From NCBI RefSeq assembly GCF_019745455.1, contig NZ_JAIETD010000094.1:1-39826 (forward strand): a DNA stretch of 39,826 bases, in the 5' to 3' direction. The notes under the pieces are model-generated. The model worked only from the letters and a program-made list of their open reading frames with translations. It had not been told where the DNA came from and made no database searches. Positions 1-8,208 of the stretch are shown piece by piece; the first letter of the stretch is position 1; each line of letters starts with the position of its first letter. The position numbers and the translations under genes were made by a program. The DNA is from Methylobacterium sp. (GTDB taxonomy: Bacteria; Pseudomonadota; Alphaproteobacteria; Rhizobiales; Beijerinckiaceae).

Positions 1-11
1 AACCGTTAAGG

Positions 12-37
12 CCGTTTCTTAGTGCTTCGTTAAACGG
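12..37. repeat. Short inverted repeat upstream of the inositol/YcaO operon
   Basis: CCGTTT (12-17) is repeated in inverted form as AAACGG (32-37). A second, imperfect pairing uses the nearby CCGTTAA at 3-9. The repeat lies about 160 bases upstream of the first gene of the nine-gene operon, in a 194-base leader where I see no reading frame. It could be an operator or the remains of a hairpin belonging to a gene left of the window. I see no convincing -35/-10 pair in the leader. Confidence 0.25.
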
Positions 38-194
38 ACGTTCGGATGCCATTCAGGCTGGGCGCGGCAAAAAGGCGTCCATCACCGGGGTTGGAACGAC
101 TGCGGTCTGTCCCAGGTTAAGGGTTGTCAATCGGGTGGCCCATCGTCTCAAGCCCTTGCCACCGCCGCGTTTTAGCTAAGGAAGCGTCTTCCCT

Positions 195-1385
195 ATGAGC
201 ATGCAGACCGGGCGCCGCGTCGGCGTGGCTTTCGTTGGCATGGGTGGCGCCGTCGCCACCACGGCCATCGCGGGCATCGAGATGATCAAGTCAGGCTCGA
301 ACCGCCTCGACGGCCTGCCACTGGCCGGCCTCTCGGTCGCAGGCCTCGCCGATTACAAGGACCTTGTGTTCGGCGGCTGGGATCTCAACGATGACGACCT
401 CGCCAACGCCGCGGCAGAGCATGGCGTTCTGACGAAGCAGGATATCGAGAATGGCGCCCAGGTCCTGAAAGGCATCAAGCCTTGGCCGGCCGTGGGCAGC
501 GCGAAGTTCTGCAAGAACATCGACGGTGCGAACCGCATCGTCGCCGCAGACCATCGCGAAGCGGTGTCAGTGATCGCGAACGATCTTCGCCGCTTCCGGC
601 TCGAGAGCAACCTCGACGAGGTCGTGGTGGTCAACTTGGCCTCGACAGAGCGCTGGCCGGACCTCACCGCACCTGTGCTGAACTCTTCGGCAGCCTTCGA
701 GAAGGGTCTCGATACCAGCGACGAGGCGATCAGCCCGGCGATGCTCTATGCCTACGCTGCCATCAAGAGCGGCGTGCCCTATGCGAACTTCACGCCGAGC
801 GTCGCGGCCGACGTGCCGGCTCTGCTCGAACTTGCACGAGAGATGAACGTGCCGGTGGCGGGTAAGGACGGCAAGACCGGTCAGACGATGATGAAGACGG
901 TGCTGGCGCCGGCCCTCAAGGCCCGTGCGCTGCACGTGGATGGCTGGTTCTCCACCAACATCCTTGGCAACCGCGACGGGCTCGCCCTCAATGACAAGGA
1001 CTCGCTCCAGTCGAAGCTGAACACGAAGGGCACGGTGCTCGACTCGATCCTCGGCTATCCGGTCGAGGATCATCTCGTGCATATCCACTACTATCGCCCC
1101 CGCGGCGACGACAAGGAAGCCTGGGACAACATCGACGTCACGGGCTTCCTGGGTCAGCGCATGCAGATCAAGGTCAATTTCCTCTGCAAGGATTCCATCT
1201 TGGCCGCACCGCTGGTGATCGAGATCGCCCGGATCCTCGACCTTGCCAAGACGCGCGGCGATGGCGGCGTGCAGGAGCAACTCTCGAGCTTCTTCAAGGC
1301 GCCGATGGTGAAGAATGGCCGTGGGCCCGAGCATGATTTTGGCAAGCAGCAGACGATGCTGCTCGACTGGCTCGGCGTGCACTGA
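195..1385 (+). CDS. ino1: myo-Inositol-3-phosphate synthase (Ino1/MIPS family)
   Basis: Converts glucose-6-phosphate to 1L-myo-inositol-3-phosphate with a tightly bound NAD, in the cytosol. The 396-residue protein opens with a Rossmann nucleotide-binding motif (VAFVGMGG, residues 11-18). It carries the family signatures KDGKTGQT (224-231), NILGNRDG (255-262) and NFLCKDSILAAP (328-339). The length fits the short archaeal/actinobacterial MIPS type rather than the long eukaryotic one. The ATG at 195 follows AAGGAAG (178-184); an ATG at 201 is the alternative. Its stop overlaps the next start as ATGA, so it heads a translationally coupled nine-gene operon. Free inositol phosphate is uncommon in alphaproteobacteria, and the downstream glycosyltransferase and PIG-L deacetylase suggest it supplies an inositol acceptor. 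The enzyme family is clear; its role in this pathway is inferred. Confidence 0.9.
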   Translation: MSMQTGRRVGVAFVGMGGAVATTAIAGIEMIKSGSNRLDGLPLAGLSVAGLADYKDLVFGGWDLNDDDLANAAAEHGVLTKQDIENGAQVLKGIKPWPAVGSAKFCKNIDGANRIVAADHREAVSVIANDLRRFRLESNLDEVVVVNLASTERWPDLTAPVLNSSAAFEKGLDTSDEAISPAMLYAYAAIKSGVPYANFTPSVAADVPALLELAREMNVPVAGKDGKTGQTMMKTVLAPALKARALHVDGWFSTNILGNRDGLALNDKDSLQSKLNTKGTVLDSILGYPVEDHLVHIHYYRPRGDDKEAWDNIDVTGFLGQRMQIKVNFLCKDSILAAPLVIEIARILDLAKTRGDGGVQEQLSSFFKAPMVKNGRGPEHDFGKQQTMLLDWLGVH

Positions 1386-2308
1386 TGACGGAACTCGGTC
1401 GGGGGGAAGGCGCAGCCGCCCCCCTGGCTCTGCGAGACCTTCTCGTAGAGCTCAACGACCTTAAGCGAGTTCGCTCGGCGGGCCGGCACGGTTCGATCGC
1501 CGAGCGGCTCTTTTTTCAGGGATGGACTGCGCTGACTGGCGGGTCGTCTGCCGAAACCGTTGTTCTGGACGTCACCGCGAGAGCGCTTGCGGCAGCTCGC
1601 CTCTGCGACCTCGACGATGCGTTTCTGGGGGAAGCAGGCCTATCTGACGAGGAGGTCGGCACCATCCTGATGTCCGGTCTTGATGCCGTCGCCGAGAATC
1701 TTGATCCGGATCTACTCGACCGACTGAGGGACCGGCTTCACCTCCGTGAGCATTTCAAGGTCGGTCCGCTACCGGGCTTCGCTCTATCATTGGCACAGCA
1801 GCCACGCGCCGGGGTCACTTGCCCGGGAAGGGCTCGCATCCTGCTCGAGCCGCCCGAGAACCATGCCGAACACTGCCTCATGGTCGCGGTCTATGGCGTT
1901 GTCCTCAGCCCGTTCTACCGCGCTGACCCGACGACCGTCTTTCTCGCGGCGATGAGCCATCATCTGCACAACGCGGCAATGCCCGATGCAGGCTTCACCG
2001 GTGAGATGCTGCTCGGCAAACATCTCGGGCCGATCGTGGAACGGACGACGCTTCGCGCCCTTCAGGACCTCGACGAGCGCCTCAGGCGAACCGTCGAGGG
2101 CGCGCGCGCCGTTCTATCGGACGATGCCACGGCGGAAGGCCGTGCGTTCCATGCTGCCGACGCCATCGATCGCGTACTCCAGATTGCACAGCATCTAAGG
2201 GCGGCGTCGCTGACGATGGGAACCGTGCTCGACGATATGGAGCTCGTTCATGACGGCCCCGTCAAAGGGTTCCATGACCGCGTTCTGAAGGATATGCGCA
2301 TCCCGTGA
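1385..2308 (+). CDS. HD-fold protein, possible phosphohydrolase
   Basis: A 307-residue, mostly helical protein with no signal peptide. Residues about 155-275 resemble the HD metal-phosphohydrolase fold: ENHAEH (159-163) supplies early histidines, AAMSHHLHNA (188-197) sits where the HD pair is expected, and FHAADAIDRV (255-264) resembles the late Asp-containing helix of YfbR-like 5'-nucleotidases. The usual His-Asp pair reads His-His here, so metal binding or activity may be altered. Its ATG overlaps the stop of the inositol-phosphate synthase. A plausible job is dephosphorylating inositol phosphate or another pathway intermediate, which would otherwise need a phosphatase absent from the operon. 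The family assignment is moderate and the function is inference. Confidence 0.6.
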   Translation: MTELGRGEGAAAPLALRDLLVELNDLKRVRSAGRHGSIAERLFFQGWTALTGGSSAETVVLDVTARALAAARLCDLDDAFLGEAGLSDEEVGTILMSGLDAVAENLDPDLLDRLRDRLHLREHFKVGPLPGFALSLAQQPRAGVTCPGRARILLEPPENHAEHCLMVAVYGVVLSPFYRADPTTVFLAAMSHHLHNAAMPDAGFTGEMLLGKHLGPIVERTTLRALQDLDERLRRTVEGARAVLSDDATAEGRAFHAADAIDRVLQIAQHLRAASLTMGTVLDDMELVHDGPVKGFHDRVLKDMRIP

Positions 2309-2333
2309 TCGCCAGACACGCTGGTACGGGGCA

Positions 2334-3521
2334 ATGCCGATGATCCCGTTTGACCTTCTCTCGCCGCAGACAGGCCATCCGCTTCGTTCAGATACGCCTC
2401 ACTCGCTGAGAGGAGCCGATGAGAGCGACCGGTGGCCTGTCATCGACGGCATCCCTTACCTCAGGACGGGGCGCGACGACCTCGTGTCATTGACGCTCGA
2501 GTTGCTCGATGACGGTAAGCGCGAACTTGCTCTCGAAGGCCTCCTCGCCGACCAGGACGATTGGTGGACCGGCCCGCCGGCAGACCCGATCGACCTCCAC
2601 GCCTTGGGGCGTGACCGGGATACCCTCAACCTGCGCGAGGCAATCCTGCGCCTCGGATGGGGCCGCGTGGGGGACTACTTCCTCCATCGCTGGAGCGATC
2701 CGACCTTCCTCGCCGGTCTGACGCTTCTGGAGGCTCACTGGAACGAGCCGGCCTGCGTCTTCGAGTTCGCCTGCGGCATCGGCCACTACCTGCGCGAGTT
2801 CCAGAGTCGGGGCGCCAAGGTCGCGGGCGGTGACGTGGTCTTCGCCAAGCTCTGGGTTGCGCGTCATTGGTTGCTGAATGCCAAGGCGCAGCTCGTCTGC
2901 TTCGACGCTGCCTCGCCGCATTGGCCGATCCACGGTGCTCCGGTCGACCTCGTCGTCTGCAACGACGCCTTCTATTTCCTTGATGACAAGGCGGGAATCC
3001 TCGACTGCCTGCGCCGCAATGCCGGCGAGGATGGCTGGCTGGCACTGAGCCATATCCACAATTCGGCGCGTCCCGGCTTTTCCGCCGGAGGCGCAGTCTC
3101 CGCAAATGATATCGAGGAGCTATTTCCCGACGGGCTCGTCTATGATGACGACGAGCTCACCCGCGCCCTCGTCGAGGGCAGGGCGCCGTCGCCGAAGTCG
3201 CCCGCCGATCTGATCGGTGCCGAAGCCTTCTCGGTCGTGGCCGGCCCTGGCATGCGCCCGGCACCGCGCAAGGTCCTAGACGGGATCACGTTGCCGCGGG
3301 AGGGCACGCAACTGCGCCTCAACCCGCTCTACGTGCCGAACGGCGAGGGCTACAAGGTCGCTTGGCCTTCTGAGCGCTACGAGGCGGAATATGCCGGGCA
3401 CGCAACCTACCCGGTGACCTCGCCGGGACCGGAAGTGCTGGACTGGATCGGTGGTGAGGCGTCGCCCTACGCCGAACGGGTCCGCCGCCGCGAATTCGTC
3501 GACCTGCCGGAGCGCTGGTGA
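2334..3521 (+). CDS. SAM-dependent methyltransferase with degenerate Trm112-like N-terminus
   Basis: A 395-residue protein. The first 45 residues (DLLSPQTGHPLRS to WPVIDGIPYL) look like a Trm112-type zinc-ribbon segment without its cysteines. A class I methyltransferase follows, with SAM-binding motif I EFACGIGHY (144-152), an acidic GD at 166-167 and the motif-IV-like DLVVCNDAFYF (205-215). It probably methylates a pathway intermediate. The substrate is unknown, and about 170 C-terminal residues have no motif I recognise. It starts 26 bases after the HD gene at ATG 2334 (ATG 2340 also possible, both with a weak GGGG upstream). Its stop overlaps the next start as TGATG, so it belongs to the same transcript. 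Confidence 0.75.
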   Translation: MPMIPFDLLSPQTGHPLRSDTPHSLRGADESDRWPVIDGIPYLRTGRDDLVSLTLELLDDGKRELALEGLLADQDDWWTGPPADPIDLHALGRDRDTLNLREAILRLGWGRVGDYFLHRWSDPTFLAGLTLLEAHWNEPACVFEFACGIGHYLREFQSRGAKVAGGDVVFAKLWVARHWLLNAKAQLVCFDAASPHWPIHGAPVDLVVCNDAFYFLDDKAGILDCLRRNAGEDGWLALSHIHNSARPGFSAGGAVSANDIEELFPDGLVYDDDELTRALVEGRAPSPKSPADLIGAEAFSVVAGPGMRPAPRKVLDGITLPREGTQLRLNPLYVPNGEGYKVAWPSERYEAEYAGHATYPVTSPGPEVLDWIGGEASPYAERVRRREFVDLPERW

Positions 3522-4549
3522 TGGCGGATGCGGTCGGATGGGGCATCGTCGGCTATGGCTGGGTCGCCCGCGACTACATGGCTCCGGCCATCCGCGATGC
3601 CGGTCATCGTCTTATTGCGGTGTGTGATCCGAGTAGCGCCTCGCGCCAGGCCGCGATGGCGGACGGGGCGCGGGCTCATCCTGGCTTTGACGAACTCCTG
3701 GAAGAATCCGAGGTCGAGGCGATCTACGTCGCCACGCCGAACCACCTGCATCGCTCTGCCATCGAAGCGATCGCAGGCTCGGGCAGGGCGATCCTGTGCG
3801 AGAAGCCCATGGCCGCCGACCTCGCCGATGCCGAGGCCATGGCAGCAGCCGTCCGGCGATCAGGCACCTTCTACGGCACGGCGTTCGATCAGCGTCACCA
3901 CCCCGCCCACCGGTCCATGCGCCATGCCATCCTCGCCGGGCGCCTCGGTACCGTCACGACGATCCGCATCGTCTATGCCTGCTGGCTCGGGCGGGACTGG
4001 ACCTCGCGGCCCGACCTCGACAACTGGCGGATCGACCAAGCCAAGGCCGGCGGCGGAGCGCTTATGGACCTTGCGCCGCACGGACTCGACCTCGTCGACT
4101 TTCTGCTCGGAGAGTCCATTGTCGAGATTGCCGCGCTGACTCAGACGCGCGCGCAGGAATATGCCGTCGACGACGGCGCTATCCTGATCGGTCGAACCGA
4201 GGCCGGGATTCTGGCTAACCTCCACGTCGCTTACAATTGCCCCGACGCATTGCCACGCCGCCGCCTCGAAGTGGTGGGTACGGGCGGCCAGCTGGTTGCG
4301 ATCGACACGATGGGGCAGGTGGCCGGCGGTACGCTGACGTTCACTGACGGTACAACCGGCGCATCCGAGATTGTCTCCTTCGACGGCGCCGCCTCGCCGT
4401 TCCTCGAACAGGTCCGCGCCTTCGGTTCGGCCCTGCGCCGGCCGGCCGAGCGGGCGGCCTACAGCGCCGAGCGCGACCTGCATACGATGCGGCTTCTGGC
4501 GCGCGCCTACGGCACGCTGCCCGACAGGATCGCTTCGGCGGCAGAATGA
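3521..4549 (+). CDS. Gfo/Idh/MocA-family NAD(P)-dependent oxidoreductase
   Basis: 342 residues from ATG 3521, directly behind a possible GTG at 3518. The N-terminal Rossmann domain begins GWGIVGYGWVARDY. The family signature EKP is at 94-96, and the C-terminal domain holds GGALMDLAPHGLDLVD with the catalytic-type Asp183 and His187. Family members oxidise or reduce sugars and cyclitols; IolG, the inositol 2-dehydrogenase, is one. Encoded beside an inositol-phosphate synthase and a xylose-isomerase-like barrel, it most plausibly oxidises an inositol or sugar hydroxyl to a ketone, perhaps before amination, isomerisation or epimerisation. The family is secure; the substrate is inferred from context. 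Confidence 0.85.
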   Translation: MADAVGWGIVGYGWVARDYMAPAIRDAGHRLIAVCDPSSASRQAAMADGARAHPGFDELLEESEVEAIYVATPNHLHRSAIEAIAGSGRAILCEKPMAADLADAEAMAAAVRRSGTFYGTAFDQRHHPAHRSMRHAILAGRLGTVTTIRIVYACWLGRDWTSRPDLDNWRIDQAKAGGGALMDLAPHGLDLVDFLLGESIVEIAALTQTRAQEYAVDDGAILIGRTEAGILANLHVAYNCPDALPRRRLEVVGTGGQLVAIDTMGQVAGGTLTFTDGTTGASEIVSFDGAASPFLEQVRAFGSALRRPAERAAYSAERDLHTMRLLARAYGTLPDRIASAAE

Positions 4550-4568
4550 TAAAAGGACGAGAGCGTCA

Positions 4569-6155
4569 GTGAGCGACAACGACCAGGACGCCCGAGCCCG
4601 CGATCCGCGCATCAAGGCGCCGCGCACCTACCGCTTCGGCTCACCCCGCAGGATCGAGGGCCTGCCGGCCGCTCTGCCAGACGCTGTGCGTGCCTATCTC
4701 GACATCCTGCCGCCCGGCCGCATCGTCGGGTTCCCCCTGTCACCGCTCGACCGCACCGGCATCCCGGTCTGGTTCGTGTCGCTTTTCCTAGACGATCCGT
4801 TCTTCGTCGGCGCGATGCCGAGCGGCATCGGCTACGGCGCCACCGACGACGAGGCATTGATCGGTGCCGTCGCCGAGATCGCCGAGAACCTGATGCCGTC
4901 GCTTGCCGTGATGCCGCGCAAGAAAGAGCGCGGCTCCTACCACGACCTCCTTCGCGTCTTCGGCGCCGGCGCAGTCGCCGATCCTCTGACTTTATGCCTA
5001 CCCGCGGGAAGTCCGGTCGGCCGCGATACCGTGCTCGAATGGACGCCGACAAGACGCGCCCGCAACGGCGAAACCGTGCTGATGCCCCTCGACATCGCCG
5101 CCACCGACTATTTCGAGCTGAGCGAGGGATACAAGCCTTTCACCAACCTCATCACCAACGGCTTGGGGGCCGGCCCGGATGTGCCGTTCGCCCTCGGCCA
5201 CGGCCTCCTCGAACTCCTGCAGCGTGACGGCAATGGGCTCCTGTTCCGCGCGCTGGACCAGGGTGTGATGCTCGATCTCGACGGGATCGGCTCGGAGAAC
5301 CGGGCGATGCTCGACAAGCTGGATGCACTCGGAATCCGCGCGCTGCCAAAATTCGCGACGGATCAATTCGGGCTGACGAACCTCTACGTCGTCGGCTACG
5401 ACCGGAACCTCGCCGACACCCCGGTCCCGATCGCACTTTCGGCCTGCGGCGAGGCCTGCGATCCCGACCGCGAGCGGGCGCTGCGCAAGGCGCTCCTCGA
5501 ATTCCAGGCGGCTCGAGTCCGCAAGGCCTTCGGCCATGGGCCGTTGAGCTTTGCCGAGCGGGTGACGCCGCCGGGCTATGTCGACGCCTTCATCACTAAG
5601 GCCTTGCCGAGTCTCGATCTGGAGGAGGGCAGGGCGTTGCGAGCCATGCTCGACTGGATCGTCCTGCCACCGGAAGACCTGCGCGACGTCCTTAAGGACA
5701 AGGTCTATTCAGAGCGGAGTACGAAGCCCTTCGCCGAACTTCCGACGACGCACGCGCCGGATGGGCATGCCCGCGGCCGGATCGCTCAGGAGCGGCTGGA
5801 GGAAGCCGGCTTCGACGTCCTCTACGTCGATTGCTCTCCGCCGAACGGGGGCGTCGGCATCGTCAAGGCGATCGTGCCGGGTCTGGAAGTCGAGACCATG
5901 AGCTACCACCGTATCGGCGAGCGCAACACGCATAAGCTCATCGAGCGCGACCATCCGTTGATCCGCTTCAGCGGCGAGAGCGAGACCCTGTGCCCGGTTC
6001 GCCTGACCCCTGAGGCGATCGAGCGCTTCGGTGGCCAGCCTCTGTTCGACACCGCCATGGCGGACGAGATCGTCGGAAACCATTATCCGCTCTATCGCGA
6101 GCCGGAAACGCATCACGCTCCGTTCCGCTTATCGCAGCGGGGGAGGGCGGCGTGA
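4569..6155 (+). CDS. YcaO-domain ATP-dependent enzyme
   Basis: YcaO enzymes use ATP to phosphorylate an amide or carbonyl oxygen, leading to azolines, thioamides, amidines or related groups. In this 528-residue protein the YcaO elements appear in order: RTGIPVWFV (62-70); GIGYGATDDEALIGAVAEIAE (86-106), in the position of the GKG/SA..E..E nucleotide/Mg site; TNGLGAGPDVPFALGHGLLELLQRD (196-220); GEACDPDRERALRKALLEFQAAR (294-316); and a C-terminal KAIVPGLE (433-440). The start is GTG 4569, with AGGA at 4554-4557. No precursor peptide, TfuA, E1-like partner or dehydrogenase is nearby, so a peptide (RiPP) role looks unlikely. The established precedent for a small-molecule YcaO is YcfA of 6-thioguanine synthesis. 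Its stop overlaps the next GTG by four bases (GTGA). Confidence 0.85.
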   Translation: MSDNDQDARARDPRIKAPRTYRFGSPRRIEGLPAALPDAVRAYLDILPPGRIVGFPLSPLDRTGIPVWFVSLFLDDPFFVGAMPSGIGYGATDDEALIGAVAEIAENLMPSLAVMPRKKERGSYHDLLRVFGAGAVADPLTLCLPAGSPVGRDTVLEWTPTRRARNGETVLMPLDIAATDYFELSEGYKPFTNLITNGLGAGPDVPFALGHGLLELLQRDGNGLLFRALDQGVMLDLDGIGSENRAMLDKLDALGIRALPKFATDQFGLTNLYVVGYDRNLADTPVPIALSACGEACDPDRERALRKALLEFQAARVRKAFGHGPLSFAERVTPPGYVDAFITKALPSLDLEEGRALRAMLDWIVLPPEDLRDVLKDKVYSERSTKPFAELPTTHAPDGHARGRIAQERLEEAGFDVLYVDCSPPNGGVGIVKAIVPGLEVETMSYHRIGERNTHKLIERDHPLIRFSGESETLCPVRLTPEAIERFGGQPLFDTAMADEIVGNHYPLYREPETHHAPFRLSQRGRAA

Positions 6156-6982
6156 CCCTGCGCTTCGCCTACAACACCAACGGCACCGCCAATCACCGCC
6201 TCGACGACGCCATCGATCTCATAGCGGAGGCCGGCTACGACGGCGTCGCCCTCACCCTCGACATCCATCATCTCGATCCCTTCGCCGAGGGATGGGTGAA
6301 GGAAGCGGAGCGAGTGGCGAGCCGGCTGCAACGGCTCGGCCTCGGTTCGGTGATCGAGACCGGCGCCCGCTTCCTCCTCGATCCGCGAGCCAAACACGAA
6401 CCCACTCTGGTGACGGCCGACGCCTCGGCCCGGCTGCATCGGATCGGTTTTCTCAAGCGCGCCTTCGAGATCGGCGGCATCCTTGGATCCGAGGCGGTGT
6501 CGTTCTGGGCCGGAGTGCCGAAGCCCGGCGTCGATCACGCCGATGCTAAGACTTGGCTGCGCGAGGGACTCGTTGAGATTGTCGCCTATGCCGAGGAGCA
6601 AGGCGTCGCAGCCTGCCTCGAACCCGAGCCCGGCATGCTGATCGAAACGCTGGACGACTACGCGGCTCTTCAGATCGATGGGCTCCGCCTCGCTCTCGAT
6701 ACCGGACATTGCCTCGTCACGCAGGAGCGCGAGCCGGCCGCCGCGGTGGCCGAGTTCGCCGACCGGATCGGCACCGTGGCGATCGAGGACATGGCGCGAG
6801 GCGTCCACATCCACCTGCCATTCGGGGAGGGCGATATGGATGTGCCGGGCGTGCTCGCCGCCCTGGAATCAATCGGCTACGAGAAGCTCGTCTGCGTAGA
6901 GCTCTCCCGCGAGAGCCACCGGGCCGACATCATGGTGCCGGCCTCGCTCTCCTATCTACGCGAATGCCGGAGGCACGGTTGA
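6152..6982 (+). CDS. Xylose-isomerase-like TIM-barrel protein (sugar phosphate isomerase/epimerase family)
   Basis: 276 residues beginning at GTG 6152, four-base overlap with the YcaO stop. The sequence follows the AP-endonuclease-2/xylose-isomerase barrel. Likely metal ligands occur in the usual order: Glu157/Glu159 in CLEPEPGM, Asp183 and His186 in LALDTGHCL, His219/His221 in GVHIHLPFGEGDMD, and Glu250 in CVELSRESH. Family members isomerise, epimerise or dehydrate sugars and cyclitols (IolE, IolI, EboE). With the Gfo/Idh/MocA gene it recalls the IolG/IolE pairing of inositol catabolism. Here the presence of a synthase and a glycosyltransferase points to biosynthesis instead. The reaction is unknown. 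Confidence 0.8.
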   Translation: MTLRFAYNTNGTANHRLDDAIDLIAEAGYDGVALTLDIHHLDPFAEGWVKEAERVASRLQRLGLGSVIETGARFLLDPRAKHEPTLVTADASARLHRIGFLKRAFEIGGILGSEAVSFWAGVPKPGVDHADAKTWLREGLVEIVAYAEEQGVAACLEPEPGMLIETLDDYAALQIDGLRLALDTGHCLVTQEREPAAAVAEFADRIGTVAIEDMARGVHIHLPFGEGDMDVPGVLAALESIGYEKLVCVELSRESHRADIMVPASLSYLRECRRHG

Positions 6983-8205
6983 GAATCTGCTTCGTCAGCC
7001 GGCGCTACTTCCCGGCGATCTCCGGCATGAGCGTCTACGCGCAGAACCTTCTGTGCGAGCTCGTCGGCGCCGGCCATGACGTGACGATGATCAGCCAGTA
7101 TCGCGGCGATGAGTTCGGTACCCGCGTCTATGGCGGTGGACCGCCGCCGCCGGTGCCGGGCGTCCACGTGATCGGCCTGGAGCAGATCGGCGAGCAGGAG
7201 GGCGGCAATTTCGAGCGCGACATCGAGACGATGGTCGAGAGCATCGTGGCCGAGCATGCAAAGCGCCCGTTCGACGTCCTGCATGCCCAATATGGCTATC
7301 CGACCGGCTGGGCGACGCTGCTCGCTTCCAAACGGATCGGCGTGCCGAACGTGATCTCGATCCAGGGCGGCGACGGGCATTGGGTCGGCTCGTGCTGCGA
7401 GACCCATCGTGTCGCGATGTGCGAGGTGCTGGCTCACGCCAACGCGCTCCTGATCGGCGGCGCGTCCTTCGTCGAGGAAGTCTGCGACCGGCTCGGCTCA
7501 GACCCCGCTCGCTTCACCATCGTGCCGGGCGCCGTGGACACCGCGCGCTTCACACCTGGCAGGCCGGTCGAGGGCGAGGACCCGGTCCGGCTCCTCTATC
7601 ATGGGCGTGTCGACCGCCGGAAAGGCGTGCTCGACTTCCTTGATGCGCTGGAACGCGTTTGGGAGGCAGGCCTTCCGTTCGAAGCGACGATTTCCGGCAT
7701 CGGCCCGGACGTCGAGGCCGCCCGTGTTCGCTCCGACGAGATCGGCTTCACCTCGGCGCATGTGGCGTTCACCGGTTACGCCGATTACGACACCGTGCCC
7801 GAACTCTACCGGCGAGCCGACGTCTTCGTTTCGCCGACCTATGCGGAAGGCTTCTCCAACACGATCCTCGAAGCGATGGCAGCGGGCCTTGCCGTCGTCT
7901 CCACCCATTCGGTCGGTGTCTCGGATTGCCTGCGTGACGGCGAGAACGGCCTGCTCGTCCAGCCGGGCGATGTTCCGGCCCTGGCGAAGGCACTGACTAG
8001 GGTGATCGAGGACGCAGATCTGCGTATGCGCATCGCCAGCGACGGGCTCGAGGAGTGCCGGCGGGTCTATTCCTGGACCACCGTCGGCCGACAGATCATG
8101 GATGTCTACGCGGCCATCGCGACGCAAGCTCCGGACGCGGGCTTCTCCGAGGCCCTGCCGTACGATCCGTCTTGCCGCTTTCGCGCTGAGCCGCACCTGC
8201 TCTGA
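6979..8205 (+). CDS. GT4-family (GT-B fold) glycosyltransferase, MshA-like by context
   Basis: Transfers a sugar from a nucleotide donor to an acceptor. From TTG 6979 it has 408 residues. The N-terminal half starts MRICFVSRRYFPAISGMSVYAQNL with the glycine loop at residue 16. The C-terminal half has the donor-phosphate Arg210 and Lys215 (YHGRVDRRKG) and the EX7E motif EGFSNTILE (290-298). I prefer TTG 6979 because GGAGG (6969-6973) lies five bases upstream and the overlap TTGA repeats the coupling style of this operon; ATG 6964 is the alternative. Followed directly by a PIG-L deacetylase, it resembles MshA of mycothiol synthesis, which joins GlcNAc to inositol-3-phosphate. That specificity is inferred. 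Confidence 0.87.
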   Translation: MRICFVSRRYFPAISGMSVYAQNLLCELVGAGHDVTMISQYRGDEFGTRVYGGGPPPPVPGVHVIGLEQIGEQEGGNFERDIETMVESIVAEHAKRPFDVLHAQYGYPTGWATLLASKRIGVPNVISIQGGDGHWVGSCCETHRVAMCEVLAHANALLIGGASFVEEVCDRLGSDPARFTIVPGAVDTARFTPGRPVEGEDPVRLLYHGRVDRRKGVLDFLDALERVWEAGLPFEATISGIGPDVEAARVRSDEIGFTSAHVAFTGYADYDTVPELYRRADVFVSPTYAEGFSNTILEAMAAGLAVVSTHSVGVSDCLRDGENGLLVQPGDVPALAKALTRVIEDADLRMRIASDGLEECRRVYSWTTVGRQIMDVYAAIATQAPDAGFSEALPYDPSCRFRAEPHLL

Positions 8206-8208
8206 GTG

